A program made the translations under genes and the position numbers. Below, piece by piece: positions 21,684 to 34,635 of a stretch of 64,000 nucleotides of DNA. The stretch's first letter is position 1. Each line of letters starts with the position of its first letter. Source of the stretch: Lepus europaeus (Eukaryota > Chordata > Mammalia > Lagomorpha > Leporidae); the NCBI RefSeq assembly GCF_033115175.1, contig NC_084827.1:24918001-24982000 (forward strand), read 5' to 3'. Below the pieces are notes generated by a model that had not been told where the DNA came from, searched no databases, and saw only the letters and a list, made by a program, of their open reading frames with translations.

Positions 21684-21929
21684 TAATTCAAGGGTCTATC
21701 ATCAAAAGTTACATAAACAAATTGCTAACCAGCCTAAACAGGATTATAGCAGAATTCATTCTTTTAAAAAAAATATGGATTTTCAGTTATATGTAGGGTA
21801 AACAAGGTTGTTCATAAACAGGAGTATTGTAGAATTTAGTTCAATAGAAAGAACAATTGTAAGAAAAGATACCTTGCACTAAGTTTAAAGAGAGGCTTAC
21901 AGATAATAAATGCTATAGGAATTTGGGTT

Positions 21930-22060
21930 GGTGCAATGGAAAAATCATGAGGTAATGAGTCAGAAGATATCAGTTCTAATTCTGACAACTGCTATGACTC
22001 TTTCTGCTCAGAAATTAGGTTCCTAATGTCTCTATGTTTCAGATTTGTCATTTCAACACT
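21930..22060 (+). mobile_element. MIR SINE fossil
   Basis: GGTTGGTGCAATGGAAAAAT, then TTCTAATTCTGACAACTGC and CTATGTTTCAGATTTGTCAT is plus-strand MIR text (5' end to 'tcagtttcctcatctg'). Confidence 0.5.
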
Positions 22061-22194
22061 GTTGATAGGTATGCTCCCTTCTTTAATACTACATATGCAA
22101 AAATGTTTGCAAAACCTAATGAGCTATGTAAATAAAATGAAAAACTACTATTTCCTCTTTTTCATTACTGCCATATGTTCCCGATTCATGACAG

Positions 22195-22822
22195 CCATGA
22201 AAGGTAATTTTATGTGTCAACTTGAGCAGGCTGTAGTACCTACTTGTTTTGTCAAACACAAGTCTAGATGTTTCTAGAATATTTTTAAATTAGATGAAAT
22301 CAATATACTTTAATGCATATTTCCCTTTAGCCAATCAGTTGACTACCATAAAAGACTAAAGCTCACCCCAAAAGGATTCTTCCTCCGGTTGTTCCAAACT
22401 GAAGTCTGTGATAAAAACTCCTTAGAGAAGTTACAGTCTACCCACCAGTTCATATTTACTAATCCCAACAGTCATGGGATCCAATTTCTTAAAATCACTC
22501 ACTCTTACTCTGGATCCTGTGCTCGCTCGCTCTCTCTCTCTCTCTTCCTCTGTCCATTCAATTATATATCAAATATATATATATATATATATATGATAAT
22601 GGAATTGAAAGATACTTTCTTAGATGCAGAAAAATTTGGATATCTGCATTTTTTTATAATGTACAATTTCCATGACCATATTGAAGACCCCTCATTCACC
22701 CATAGACATACACACACACACATACACACACATATACATGTATATGTATACAACATACAGTATAAACCATTGTGTATATGTGTGGTTCTGTTTCTTTGGA
22801 GAATTTTAATACAATAGCTATC
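22195..22822 (+). mobile_element. Ancient LTR-type interspersed repeat, family not named
   Basis: It begins GGTAATTTTATGTGTCAACT and ends GGTTCTGTTTCTTTGGAGAA, the two ends of a common mammalian repeat. Inside are GTTTTGTCAAACACAAGTC and three microsatellites: (CT)n near 22528-22547, (TA)n at 22565-22594 and (CA)n at 22709-22737. No open frame. Confidence 0.5.
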
Positions 22823-24603
22823 CTGAACCAGGAACATACTTTGATAAGAAAAATGCGGAAAGTAGCAAAAAAATTTCATAAAGTACTAGTTTACTCTAAT
22901 GTACTTTTTGTTGGCCATTTTAAAAAATATTTATGAGGTAACAAATAATGGAGCATATGTTCATAATAAAGCTTTCCTTTATTCCGAGGAAATAACCACA
23001 CTTAATATACTGAAGGAGGAAATATGACACATGTTTGTCACTGTTGCTTGGAGTGGCTGATTTGCCTGTTGTGATCTGAATTTGCGCCTTTGTTCAGGGT
23101 TGTACCTTGCTTTGCAACACCTTCCCTCCCAGGCTCCCCTTCTCCAAATGAACTTCAGGTACAATTCTATATCTTTTCTAAGATGAGATACCCAATTCCT
23201 TTAGTTGAAAGTGGTCACTACTTTCTGAACTCTCTTATACTTTTCCTCACTGCATGACCTCAATTACAGTTATTTGTGTGTTTGTGTTGTTCCCACCTAC
23301 AGGAGTAACAATCCCCTTGAGGGTGGCATTTACTGATAAACCATGGTCTTCACCAGAGCCCAATGTAGATCTTTTGTAGAGGATGTCTTGATAAACATGT
23401 GCTGAAATAAGACTTCATGGGTCATTTCAGTGTCTGGAGTTTAAGCTTTTCTCTTTGATCTGCATTATAACAACTTCTATAAGTGATTTCTTTCAGAGTG
23501 ACTGTAATCTTTTATGTATGGCAGTGATCTGGTGGTTCATACTTATTAGATAGTGAAGAGAGGAATGGAAAGCTCCAGGCTTCAGCAACCTACAAAACTA
23601 ATTTGAAAATTGTCTTAAAACTATGCTTTAAATGAAGGAATTTTAAGAACAGAGGTAGTAAAATATCACAGGTTTTGAAGTATACACTCGTGACTGCACA
23701 GTAACCAAGGCACTTCCTTGTTCTCACATGAAATGCTTTTGATATTTGTTAATGATATAAACCAACAGCTAAATATGTAACGAAAGCAAAGTACAAATAT
23801 CTGTGTACCCATCAAATGTTTCATTTCCCCAAGATATTTCTGTGCCCTCAATGAACAGTGTGTACTTTTCATCTAAATTCAGAACACTTTACTAACTTCA
23901 CAATATGTGAACAGACACAATAGCACAAAGAGATAGAATGGGTTCTCACTGGTAAAAAGCAGAGCTGAGAGCTATTTTAGATCCCAGCTTTTTAAAATTC
24001 ATACTTAGCATGTTTGACAATGAATATTCCTTGTACATCATAGGAGAATTCATCAAAATAGTGTGGTCGGAGAACAGAGATTTGCTTTTCGAGTTCCTTC
24101 CAATTAGATTCACACTTTAATGCATTTAAAAGTTCTTAAGACCAGAATTACTTTAGATGAAAGTATTAACCTGCAATGTCTTCAATTCACTGAGTCAGTA
24201 TTGATGGGTTGATAACATGTACTATGCTCAGCGCTGAGAACTCCTTTACAAAGAAACATAGCCCCTATTCACAAGAAGACCCAGGTTTACTGGGATGGGA
24301 TGGACAAACATACCAAACCAACTGGATAGTCTTGCTTGTTGCTTAAAGCTAGATGTTGACTCATCATGGTAAAATAAATGATGTCTTTTCCTGTTCTGTA
24401 ACTGAAAAGGTAAAGTTCGCTTTCTCTTTACATTTATAGATGATTCTCAATACACACAAACAAAACTCTTCAGAAAGAAAGTTAAATTATTTAGGTTCAG
24501 ACCCATTGAGGAATATTATACTCCCTCACCTTATGGGGTGTGAAGAAGCAAGAGAATGGGCCTAGAGGTGATTTCCCAACATATGCAAAGACTTGAGCCC
24601 TTG
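22823..24603. other. Repeat-poor intergenic stretch
   Basis: About 1.8 kb without a SINE and without an open frame above 70 codons. Nothing further identified. Confidence 0.55.
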
Positions 24604-24928
24604 GGGCCAGCACCGCCTGCAGTGCTGGCAATATCATATGGACACTAGTTTAAGTCCTGGCTGCTCCACTTCCGATTCAGCTCTCTGCTATAGCCTGGGA
24701 AACCAGTAGAAGATGGCCCAAGTCCTTGGGCCCCTGCACCCTAATGGGAGACCTAGAAGAAGCTCCTGGCTCCGGCTTCTGATTGGCATAGCCCCAGGCT
24801 TTGCAGCCAGCTGGAGAGTGAACCAGTGGATGGAAGACCTCTCTCTCTCCATCTCTCTCTCTCTCTGCCACTCCTTCTCTCTCTGTGTAACTCTTTCAAA
24901 AAAATAAATAAATATTAAAAAAAAAAAG
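24604..24928 (+). mobile_element. C-SINE with internal head deletion
   Basis: Plus strand, GGGGCCAGCACCGCCTGCAG: part of the box A region is missing. Tail AAATAAATAAATATT and poly-A. Target duplication AAAGACTTGAG(C/T)CC on both sides. Confidence 0.9.
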
Positions 24929-26739
24929 ACTTGAGTCCTACCCCTATTCAGAATCCAAGATGGTGGCAGGAACTCTGATAAGAAATGCACATAGGTGGTG
25001 GCCGGTGATTCAATCTCCATTGTTGTGGCCCTGTGAGCCTTGGAGCAGATTCCTAGTGCTGAGCTGAGACTGGAGGAAATGTACCACTCCGGTACAGAGC
25101 AGCCTGCTTTCATCTAGGCCAAATTAGCTGAAGCAGTCGGCATGAAAATGAAATATCTAGAATAAACTCAAGTCAAAAATCCCCTCTTTAGTATGATATA
25201 GTATCAATTATATAATACCACTGAAAATCTTGAGCAATACTGAGAAAGAATTTTCTGGTAATTGATATCAGGCATGTTGACAAAGGAGTTCAGAGTAAGA
25301 CATAGTTTAATTTTTCAAAAGAAAATGACATAGCTTTTGTTTCACCCAAATCCATGGACCAAATTCATACCCTGTAAAGTTAAAACCATATATAGATAAG
25401 TAGATAGATATAGGTATGGTACTGAAATAGAGCTGTACTATGCACTAGAGTTGCTCATAGAAGAAACCTCCATCGCATTTGCTAGATTTTAGGACTTGTT
25501 TGGTCACTTTAGTGTTTCTCCACTGGAACAGGTCTTAAAACTAATATATACTTTCAATATATTTTTGCTCTGATTTCTTTTAATGTTAACATCTTAGAAT
25601 CAAGGAAGTATCATAATTGCATGTAAGAATGTAAAGGGGAAGGGAAAGTATCATAGAAGAATTGATTTTTCAGTTAACCCAGAAAATGAGCAGGGAATAG
25701 AGTAGGAGAAAGAACATGTGTAGAGGTGTAAAAATCATAGTGAGTATAATAAGATATGTATAAAAAAATCATAGTAAGGGCAATAAATTTATTTGGTACC
25801 TCTTTCAACCTAAACTACTAGTTGAGTAAATTTATTTAGAGGTTATGAAAGATTATGTTCATAAATTATTTTACATGAAAGCAATTTCCAGTATTGATTA
25901 CTGATGACTTCTACAGTCAAAGCAAGTCAATGTTCTGAAAAAAATGTGACCATGGTGTTGAAAGCATATTCAACAATTTAAAAATGTAATTAAAAAGAAG
26001 ACTGTGACCTATAATTTAGACCTTGGGTTTTTGGCTGTTTTAACTTCTTGTGTGCAAGAAAGCTCAGAAAACATAAGTAATTTTATCAAAGTGAGTTTCA
26101 TTTTGTGTTTTTATTTCTGCTCAAAGGATTGCCTACTTTGACAGGAATGGGACTGAAAATTTATATTTTTCCCTGGGATAGCAGGTCAAAGCTTGCATTA
26201 CTTGGCAACATTTATTTTCAGTGTAGTCCAGGGCTGTTTCAGCGCTTTCATAAATTGGCACACAGCTGAGGCTGTCCATGTGTCCCATGCTTTGAATTCA
26301 AGGAACTTAAAGAAGCAAAGAGGAAGTAGAGATGTGATTGTGGGAAGGATGGGGAACAAAAAAACACAGCACATTATTTTTAAAGTACTTATTTATATCT
26401 ATTTATTTTAATTTGGAAACAAACTAAATTGATCAAGATATCTTCAAGCAAAACATATCCTTCAGGTAATATTCATTTAAACAAAGTTCTCATAATATTA
26501 AGGATATATACAAAGCATTAACTTAACAGACAAAAGATCTAAACATTCCTATCATGATCTAATTTTAGCTGACTACTTCCCAAGAGATTAACTTCAGACA
26601 AAATGCATCTCACATAATATTCATTTAAATAAGCATTATGTTCTCATAGATTTTGGAAAAAATTATTTACATTAATTGTATAAATTTATGGACTATGGTG
26701 GGATATTTCAATGCAAGCTTGCAATATTTCAAACAAAAA
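24929..26739. other. Repeat-poor intergenic stretch
   Basis: About 1.8 kb of AT-rich DNA with no SINE and no supported gene, ending at the 3' side of the old minus-strand L1. Confidence 0.55.
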
Positions 26740-27078
26740 AATGAATATTTCCTTTTCTTTGTCATTATTTTGTGATTGGCATCTTGGAATTGCTTTTTTT
26801 TATTTGTTCAAATGATACATACTTGGTTATTGTGAACCATAGTCCTACCACTACACTGTGTAACACCAGGAACTTTACTCCTTTGATCTGACTGATATAT
26901 TATCTGTTATCCAAACTCCCACTATCTGCACTACCCCTCACAGCCCCTAATAATCATCATTCTGTGTTAAGACTGGTTTTTTTTTTTAAACTCTGAAATA
27001 TAAGGAGAATATGTAGTATTTGTATTTCTGTCTGATTTATTTGACTTAACATAATATCCTCCAGTTCCATGCATTTGC

Positions 27079-27372
27079 CAGAGAGACAGAGAGAAAGGCC
27101 TTCCTTTTTCTGTTGGTTCCCCCTCCAAGTGGCTGCTATGGCCAGTGCATTGCGCCGATCCGAAGCCAGGAGCCAGGTGGTTCCCCCTGGTCTTCCATGC
27201 GGGTGCAGGGCCCAAGGACCTAGGCCATCCTCCACTGCCTTCCCGGACCACAGCAGAGAACTGGACTGGAAGAGGAGCAGCTGGGGCAGAATCCGGCACC
27301 CCGACGGGGACTAGAACCCAGTGTGCCAGCGCCATAGGCAGAGGATTAGCCTATTGAGCCACGGCGCCAGCC
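27079..27372 (-). mobile_element. C-SINE in old L1, first of a tandem pair
   Basis: Minus strand, starts at GAGAGACAGAGAGAAAGGCC without a visible A-rich tail, head GAGCCACGGCGCCAGCC. Directly followed by another minus-strand SINE. Confidence 0.9.
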
Positions 27373-27691
27373 AAGATTTATTTTACTTATTTGAAAGACA
27401 GAGTTACAGAGAGAGATAAAGACAGATAGAGAAGTCGTCCATCCAATGGTTCACTCCCCAGATGGCTGCAATGACCGGAGCTGTGCCGATCTGAAGCCAG
27501 GAGCCAGGAGCTTCTTCCAGGTCTCCCATAAGGGTACAGGGGCCCAAGGACTTGGGCCATCTTCTACTGCTGTCCCAGGCTGTGCAGAGAGCTGGGTCAG
27601 AAGAGGAGCAGCTGGGACTAGAACCGGCACCCATATGGGATGCCAGCGCTGCAGGCCAGGGCTTTAACCACTAGGCCATAGCGCCAGCTCC
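27373..27691 (-). mobile_element. C-SINE in old L1, second of a tandem pair
   Basis: Minus strand, full length: AAGATTTATTTTACTTATTT tail side, head GCCATAGCGCCAGCTCC. Confidence 0.92.
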
Positions 27692-28780
27692 AGTTGTTTT
27701 GGTTTTGTGTGTGTGTGTGTGTTTTAAAGAGACCTCCATACTTTTTCCTATAGTGGCTAAACTAATGAATATTTCCAGAGTTTCTCTTTCTCTTCATTCT
27801 CACAAGCATTTGTTACTTTCTTTTTGATAATAGCCATTCTAAGAGGGTTGAGGTGCTATCTCTTTGTGGTTTTGAATTGCTATTTCCCTGATAGCTACTG
27901 ACATTGAGCAATTTTTCATATATTTTCCATTTATATTTCTTCTTTTGAGAACAACTCAAGTCTTTTGCAAATTTATTAATTTGTTATTTTGTTGTTGAGT
28001 TTTTTGAGTTCTTCATAGACCCTGGATACTGATCTTCTGTCGGATAAGTATCTTGCAAATATTTTGTCCCATGCTGTGGGATGTCTCTTCATTGCGTTGA
28101 TTGTTCCATTTGCTGTGCAGAATCCTGAGTTTGATAGAATCCCAGCTTTTGGATATTGCCTGAATTTTTTAGATCTTTTTCAAGAAATCCTTGCCCACAT
28201 TGGTGCCTCGAAGTATTTTCAGGCCTTATATTTAGGTTTTTAATCGACATTGAGTTGATTTTTTTATATAGTGAGAATTAGGGATCTGATGTCATCCTTC
28301 TACATATATATAAGTCCACTTTTATCAGAACTTTTTATTGAAAAAACTATCTTTTCTCCAATACATTTTCCTGGTATCTTTGTTAAAATCAGTTGGCTGT
28401 ATGTATGTGGATTAATTTCTTGGCCCTCTTTTCTGTTCCTCTGATATATATACCATCTTTTACACCAATACCATGTTGTTTTAATGGCCATAGCTTTATA
28501 TCGAACTTTGAAATCAGGTATTATGACACTTCTGGCTTTTCATTTATCAGAATCACTTTGACTATTCTGGGTCTTTCCTAACTCCATATGAATTTTAGGA
28601 TAGTTTCGTCTAGTTCTGTAAAGAATGTCATTGGTATTTTGATAGGAATTACATTGAATCTGTAGATTTCTTTAGATAGTATGGATATTTTAACAATATT
28701 AATTCCTTCAACCCATGAACCAGATTATCTTTCCATGTATTGTGCTGTCAATTATTTTTAATCAGTGTGTTAAGCAAAAT

Positions 28781-29095
28781 TTTTATTTTTTAATTTTTTG
28801 AAAAGAATTATTTATTGAAAGGTATAACTACAGAGAGAGAGAGAGAGAGAGAGAGAGACCTTCAATCTGTTTGTTTACTCCTCATATTGTTGCAACACCC
28901 AAGGATGGGCCAGGCAGGAGCCAGGAACCAAGAACTATATGCAGGTTTCCCATATAGGTGGCAGGGGCACAAGTAGTTAGGCCATCTTCCACTACCTTCC
29001 TAGGCACGTCGGCAAGAAGTTGATCAGAAGCATAGTATCTGGGACTTGAACTGACACTTCAATGTAGGATGCCAGTATAGTGACAACACCAGTCC
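28781..29095 (-). mobile_element. C-SINE in old L1, diverged
   Basis: Minus strand, (GA)n at about 28833-28857, GGCAGGAGCCAGGAACCA body, head CAACACCAGTCC. Confidence 0.82.
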
Positions 29096-30848
29096 ATGGT
29101 TATTTCATTAAATAAATTCTCAATGCCTTTTTTTTTCTCCTTAAATTATCCCTATAATATGAATGTTGTTAACTTAATAGTGTTCTATGTGTTTTGTAGG
29201 CTTTCTCTATTCTTTTGCATTATTTTTGACTGAGTTAGTTCAAAAGTTTTGCCCTCGAGATCAGAAATTTTTTTTCAGCTTGGTCTATTCTGTTGTTGAA
29301 GCTTTCCATTTTATTTTTAATTTCATTGATTCAAGTGCTCCGCTCCAAAATTTCTGATTTGTTATTTTTAGTGACTTCTATTTCTCATTCATATTATGAA
29401 TTGTTTTCCTTATTTCTTTGAATTGTCTGATTTCTCTTGCATCTCATTGAAATTCCTTAATATTGCTTTGAATTCTTTTTCAGACATTTCATAGATTTTT
29501 TTAATCAAGATATATTTCTGAAGGACTATTTTTTGTTCTTTTGGAGGTGTCACACTTCCTAGCTTCTTTATGCTTCCTGTATGTATGTTAACATCTATAT
29601 GTCTGGCATAACAGCTCCTTCTTTATGAGGTAGTTTTCATTGGAAAAGATTCTGTTGTTATTTAGAGGTAATGTGATGTGTCAGTTAGGTAGTTGCTTTG
29701 GCTTTGGTTCTAGGTGAGCCCAGAAGTGTAACCTCCCAGTGATTTCTTCAGCAATCATCAATGTCAGTGGTGTTTAGACTACCACAGTCATCTGGTCTGC
29801 AGGAGTTTGTAGAGGTAGTTGTGTGATCAAAGTGTGTGTCTACAGGCCCAAGGAGTTGGCTGTCAAGCACACTAGGGTTTGAGATGGCAGTAACCCTGTT
29901 CCTGGTGTTGTAGATCATACTGGGGACAGTTCCCTTCTCTGGCCAAGCAAGCTCTGAGTGATGCTGGAGCTTATAACACCAATGGCGATGGTCCTGGGAC
30001 TGTGTGATATAGATAGGATTTTCCCAAGTCTGGATCACTGGGCATGGGTGAAAGTGGGGCTTATGGAATAAAAAATCTTCGTGCCAGCACTGAGAAATTT
30101 GAAGGGGTCCTTGTTCCAGTCCAGAGAATTAAGACAGGTTATGCTGGAGATTATTCACTGGTGGTGGGGATGGAGAAATGGAATTCACGCGAGCCCTGGA
30201 GCAGTGGAATGCAGTCTTCCTTAGGTACTATAGGATGAGTTCCTGTGATTCAATGAACATAATACTAGTTGTGACAGTCTGAAGCTGCAGGACAAGAAGT
30301 GTATACAGGTGAGGCCTGTATACAAGCTTGTATGTTGGCTGCTGCTGGCACCAATCCCAAAAAAGCATAGGGGAATTGCCCTAAATCACACGAGTGAGTA
30401 TAGCTCCAAGCCTTGAGCCATGCAATCCCGCAGCTGCTGGGTGGAGAGGGATCTGGTCTCTGTCTTGTGAACCTCCCTGCTTCTGGATGTGAGTCTTCCA
30501 GTGGCAGCAGAGCTGTTTGCTGTCCCTTAGGACAGAATGGTATTTAGCAGTGGCTGTATGGCAGCAGCTCAGGTCTGGTCTTTGGGGGTGGGAAGATCTT
30601 TCTCTAGAGCAAAGGAAGTTGTTCAGATCCCAGTCAGCTTTCTGAATTTTAAGCCAGTGAGGACTGGAATTCTCCTACACCGTCTGTCTGTGATGATGGC
30701 TGGAGTAGTGAAGCTTCCCACTTATTTTTCGCAAGATGGAGTTCCCCGGCTGGAGAGTTGGGACAGCGGCTGTTGTGGCCTTTGTTTCTCTCTGTGTGTC
30801 TCTGCTGACTGTCAGAATCTCCCTGCTGTTTACATGTCTTGTCTCTTC

Positions 30849-31575
30849 TTTTTTTTTTTTTTAACTTTTATTTAATAAATATAAATTCCCAAAGTACAGC
30901 TTTTGGATTACAGCAGCTTCCTCCCCCCCCCCCCACAACTTCCCTCTCACCCACAACCCTCCCATCTCCCACTACCTCTCCCATCCCATTCACATCAGGA
31001 TTAATTTTCAATTATCTTTGCATATAGAAAATCAATTTAGTACATATTAAGTAAAGATTTCAACAGTTTGCACCCACACAGACACACAAAGTGTAACATA
31101 CTAATTGAGTACTAGTTTTAGCATTAATTTACATTGTACAACACATTAAGGACAGAGATCCTACATAAGGAGTAAGTGCACAGTGACTCCTGTTGTTGAT
31201 TTAACAATTGACACTCTTGTTTATGGCGTCAGCAATCACCCGAGGCTCTTGTCATGAGTTGCCAAGGCTATGGAAGCCTTTTGAGTTCGCCAACTCTGAT
31301 CTTATGTAGACAAGGTCAAAGTCAAAGTGGAAGTTCTCTCCTCCCTTCAGAGAAAGGTACCTCCTTCTTTGATGGCCCATTCTTTCCACTGGGATCTCAC
31401 TCCCAGAGATCTTTCATTTAGGTTTTCTTTTTTTGCCAGAGTGTCTTAGCTTTCCATGCCTAAAATACTCTCATGGGCTCGTCAGCCAGATCTGAATGCC
31501 TTAAGGGCTGATTCTGAGGCCAGAGTGCTGTTTAGGACATCTGCCATTTTATGAGTCTGCTGTGTATCCTGCTTC
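30849..31575 (-). mobile_element. Younger lagomorph L1 3' end inserted in the old L1
   Basis: It starts with a T-run (the poly-A tail on the minus strand), followed by a C-rich tract (about 30924-30935). The rest reads as the rabbit L1 3' UTR, including GGCGTCAGCAATCACCCGAG. The other end is near 31575, where the old L1 5' UTR seems to resume. It is strongly 5'-truncated. The rabbit L1 assignment is from memory of the family. Confidence 0.65.
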
Positions 31576-31724
31576 CTTTACTGAAGTTTTCCCTCAGGCT
31601 CTGGAAACACAGTCCTTGCTTTGTTGTTCTGCTGCCTCTCTTTGCTGGAGGCCAGTACAGGTCTCTCCATTCAGCCATCTTGGATCTCCCCTTCTACAGT
31701 ATTGTTTGAATGAAATACTGTGAT

Positions 31725-31920
31725 ACATGCAATCTCTTTCAATCCTCACATCATTGTGAAATAAGGGTCATGATCCCCATTTTAAAGAAGGTGACATTGT
31801 CACTGAGGAAGTTAACCTGCCTTAGATAAGATTAACCACATGATAAATAAATCGAAGATTGAGTGTAGGTCCTCAGAATCTCACTCAACTCAGTTACTCT
31901 CCACAAATTCACATTACCAG
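31725..31920 (-). mobile_element. MIR SINE fossil
   Basis: AATCCTCACATCATTGTGAA followed by ATGATCCCCATTTTAAAGAA and GAAGTTAACCTGCCTTAG is the MIR core, reverse complement. It begins just right of the old L1 5' end. Confidence 0.65.
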
Positions 31921-32726
31921 CACTGTGGTTATCTAATCCAAGCAAGAGTGTTTCAGTTTGTTCAGAGAAACCAACATATTTAATTTTTCAATAATTGATT
32001 ATGTCACAGGTATTAAAGTTTTTTTTAAAAAAAATAAGTAAATTATCCATCTGGTTTAGGTTAGAAAAGCATGTGTCTCCCTTTGTTACACTCAGTATAA
32101 GGGACACTGACACAAATAACAGACTTCTAGTTGCTAATGATGGAGGCCACATATCTGCATTGTTCTAAGACATGTGCAATAACAAGAGTAACAGCCGCAG
32201 AAGTCAACGCTGTGACTGCCAGGGCCCTGCCCACATCCTGGAAGGCTTGTTGTTTTCAATGGGGTTGGTAGCCATCGTGAAAACTGGAAAATTCAAATCA
32301 AAGCAGATGTGGTTTGTAGAGCTCTTTATAGAGTCAAGGTAGGCAAATTCATTTGTAACAAAATACATGCAATGAAAGTCCTTTGGGATAAACATTACTA
32401 AATAAAGTTGCTGAAACGCTGTGGATTTTTAACCACAGAGTAATTCCCTAGTAATCAGTTTTGAATGCTGACAGGCTTGTTTTCTTCTGAGTTTCCTATT
32501 TCTGACCTCTCTAACTCCCTTCTTTGGCAACAGTAAGAATATTCCAAAATAATTCTTTCCAAGGACTTACTGTCAGCAGCTGTAAAACCTCTAAACTTCT
32601 GTTTTCCTTTGGCTAGTCATTAAGTGAGGTCAGTGTGGGATTTATGTCATATTTTCTAGTTGAATTAAACAGATTCTCAACTGGTAAAAAATGTGAGGTT
32701 CTAGATTGCCAATCTCTCAAGAGTTA

Positions 32727-33062
32727 TTTTTAATTTTTTAATTTATTATTTTTTATTTATTTGCTTGTCATTGATAAAGACAGTGACAGAGAGAAGAGAG
32801 CTCCTACCTGCCGGATCACTCTCCAAATGTCTACCGCAGCTGAGAATGGGCCAGGCCAAAGGCAGGAGCCCAGAACTCAATGTTGGGCTGCCATGTCGTT
32901 GGCAGGGACCCAAGTACTTGAGCCATGGTCTGCTGCTTCCCAGGGTGTGTACTAGAACGATGCTAGAATCAGGAGTGGAGCTGCGACTAGAAACCAGGCA
33001 CTCCAATGGGGTATACAGGAGTTCCAAGTGGTGTTTAATCCACTAGGCCAAACATCTGCCTC
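32727..33062 (-). mobile_element. C-SINE, diverged
   Basis: Minus strand, T-rich tail side, CAGGACCCAAGTACTTGAGC-type core near 32905, head AGGCCAAACATCTGCCTC. Confidence 0.8.
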
Positions 33063-33328
33063 ACAAAGAGTTTTAAAACCCGATTATTATGTCACAAGAA
33101 ACAGCCTTGCTAAATATCTAATATATAGGTTAGATGTAGTTTGAACTCACCTACCTGATATTTTATTTTCATAAATAGATTAAAAGAGTCTGAAAGAAAT
33201 GAACTTGGACATGTTTTTTAAACACTAGGAAAATTATTTATGAAACATGAGAAATAGTATAGAACATTAAAACCACAGAGTTAAACTCTCCCTGTTACAA
33301 ATATACTCTATTTTTCTATCAGGGAGAC

Positions 33329-33354
33329 ACACACACACACACACAAACACACAC
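33329..33354 (+). repeat. (CA)n microsatellite
   Basis: About 13 CA/CACA units, with one AA interruption near 33346. Confidence 0.9.
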
Positions 33355-33664
33355 AGTGGCCAGGTATGTTCTGGAGGAAACTTCCTAAAGTAGTAAGATC
33401 ACTCATAAACACAGTTTATGACAATTATTTTATTGAAAGAGAATGACCAAATGTTACTATGCCTGGTGATGACTCAGCATACTTAATTTCTTTGGTGGAG
33501 ATTTAATACCCTATGAAATGTTGTTTAGGTTCAGAAAGCGTTGGCTAGAAATGCAAAACTTCACTGAAGTGTACTCCCTCATCTCCTAAAGTTCTTGTAG
33601 TTAAAGTCATAAGTCATTTCTTTAATCTCCTTGAATAATAAAAAGCCTTTATATTTGGTTCTGA

Positions 33665-33985
33665 TTATCCTTTTAAACTTATATTTGCCCCCTGTCATTC
33701 TAACCTATCCCCAACAGCATGGAACAGGAGCTTACATAGACTTTTTCTGATATTGCTTCTTTGTAAAAACAGTTCTCTGCCTGGAAATAATTATGCCCCC
33801 TGTGTCTATCAGCATTTAAATTTTCCTGAAGTCGTCACTCACATAGCACTTCCTTAATGAAATCCTTTCCATCAACCATGGGAAAAATTGAACAGTCCTT
33901 TCTTTCTGTTTTACAAGTACTTACTTTGTATCTGTGTTCCAACACTTAACCCAGTCATGTGTATTCTACCAGATTAATTCACTGA
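33665..33985. mobile_element. L2-like LINE fossil
   Basis: TTCCTTAATGAAATCCTTTCC and surrounding text resemble the common L2 3' segment. Decayed, no coding potential. Confidence 0.4.
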
Positions 33986-34280
33986 CTTTTATAGAAATGT
34001 CACTAATGTGGCAAGAACTATAACTGAAATGATGGAAAACAGCTGATCTACCAAATATAGAAAAACATTACTGCACAGAGGAGGCAATCAACGCACACAT
34101 TTATGTGCCTCAAAAGGATAGTGATAATGTCTAATTGATCCTTGCATCACCAGTATTAACCCCGATGTAAATTGTAGCAAGCATAGTATCAGTGTTTATT
34201 GAAATGAAATGACTTGGACATGATTTTCAGAGTTAACACTTGGATTTCCATATCATCAATTAAAGAAAAGCATTTCTGGG

Positions 34281-34616
34281 GGCTGGCGCTGTGGCTCACT
34301 TGGCTAATCCTCCGCCTGAGGTGCCAGCATCCCTTATGGGCACTGGGTTCTAGTCCCGGTTGCTCCTCTTCTGGTCCAGCTCTCTGCTGTGGCCCGGGAA
34401 GGCAGTGGAGGATGGGCCAAGTCCTTGGGCTCCTGCACCGGCGTGGGAGACCAGGGGGAAGCACCTGGCTCCTGGCTTCAGATTGGCATAGTTCTGGCTG
34501 TAGCGGCCATTTGGGGAATGAACCAACAGAAGGAATACCTTTCTCTCTGTTTCTCTCTCACTGTCTGTAACTCAACCTCTCAAATAAATAAAAATAAAAA
34601 ATCTTTAAAAAAAAAA
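34281..34616 (+). mobile_element. C-SINE, young
   Basis: Full-length plus copy close to the family consensus, GGCTGGCGCTGTGGCTCACT head. The 19-bp target duplication AAAGAAAAGCATTTCTGGG is perfect at 34262-34280 and 34617-34635. It is inserted right at the head of an older SINE. Confidence 0.96.
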
Positions 34617-34635
34617 AAAGAAAAGCATTTCTGGG

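Larger units (their letters stand above)
26740..31690 (-). mobile_element. Nearly complete old L1 in minus orientation, with nested insertions
   Basis: Read on the minus strand, the 5' end is at about 31690. It has a YY1-type site (GCCATCTTG, 31674-31682) just inside, as in L1 5' UTR promoters. An ORF1/ORF2-type body follows: 28491-28300 translates to AIKTTWYWCKRWYIYQRNR and EINPHTYSQLI, a recognisable L1 ORF2 block. The decayed 3' region lies near 26740-27060. SINEs at 27079-27372, 27373-27691 and 28781-29095, and a younger L1 3' end (about 30849-31575), interrupt it. All reading frames are broken; it is not active. Confidence 0.7.
33063..34261. other. Intergenic with (CA)n and an L2-like fossil
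   Basis: Nothing coding. See the separate entries at 33329 and 33665. Confidence 0.55.

Noticed and set aside
22389-22817. 142-codon frame with Ile-Tyr and His-Thr repeats
   Set aside because: Translated (TA)n and (CA)n microsatellites inside an ancient interspersed repeat.
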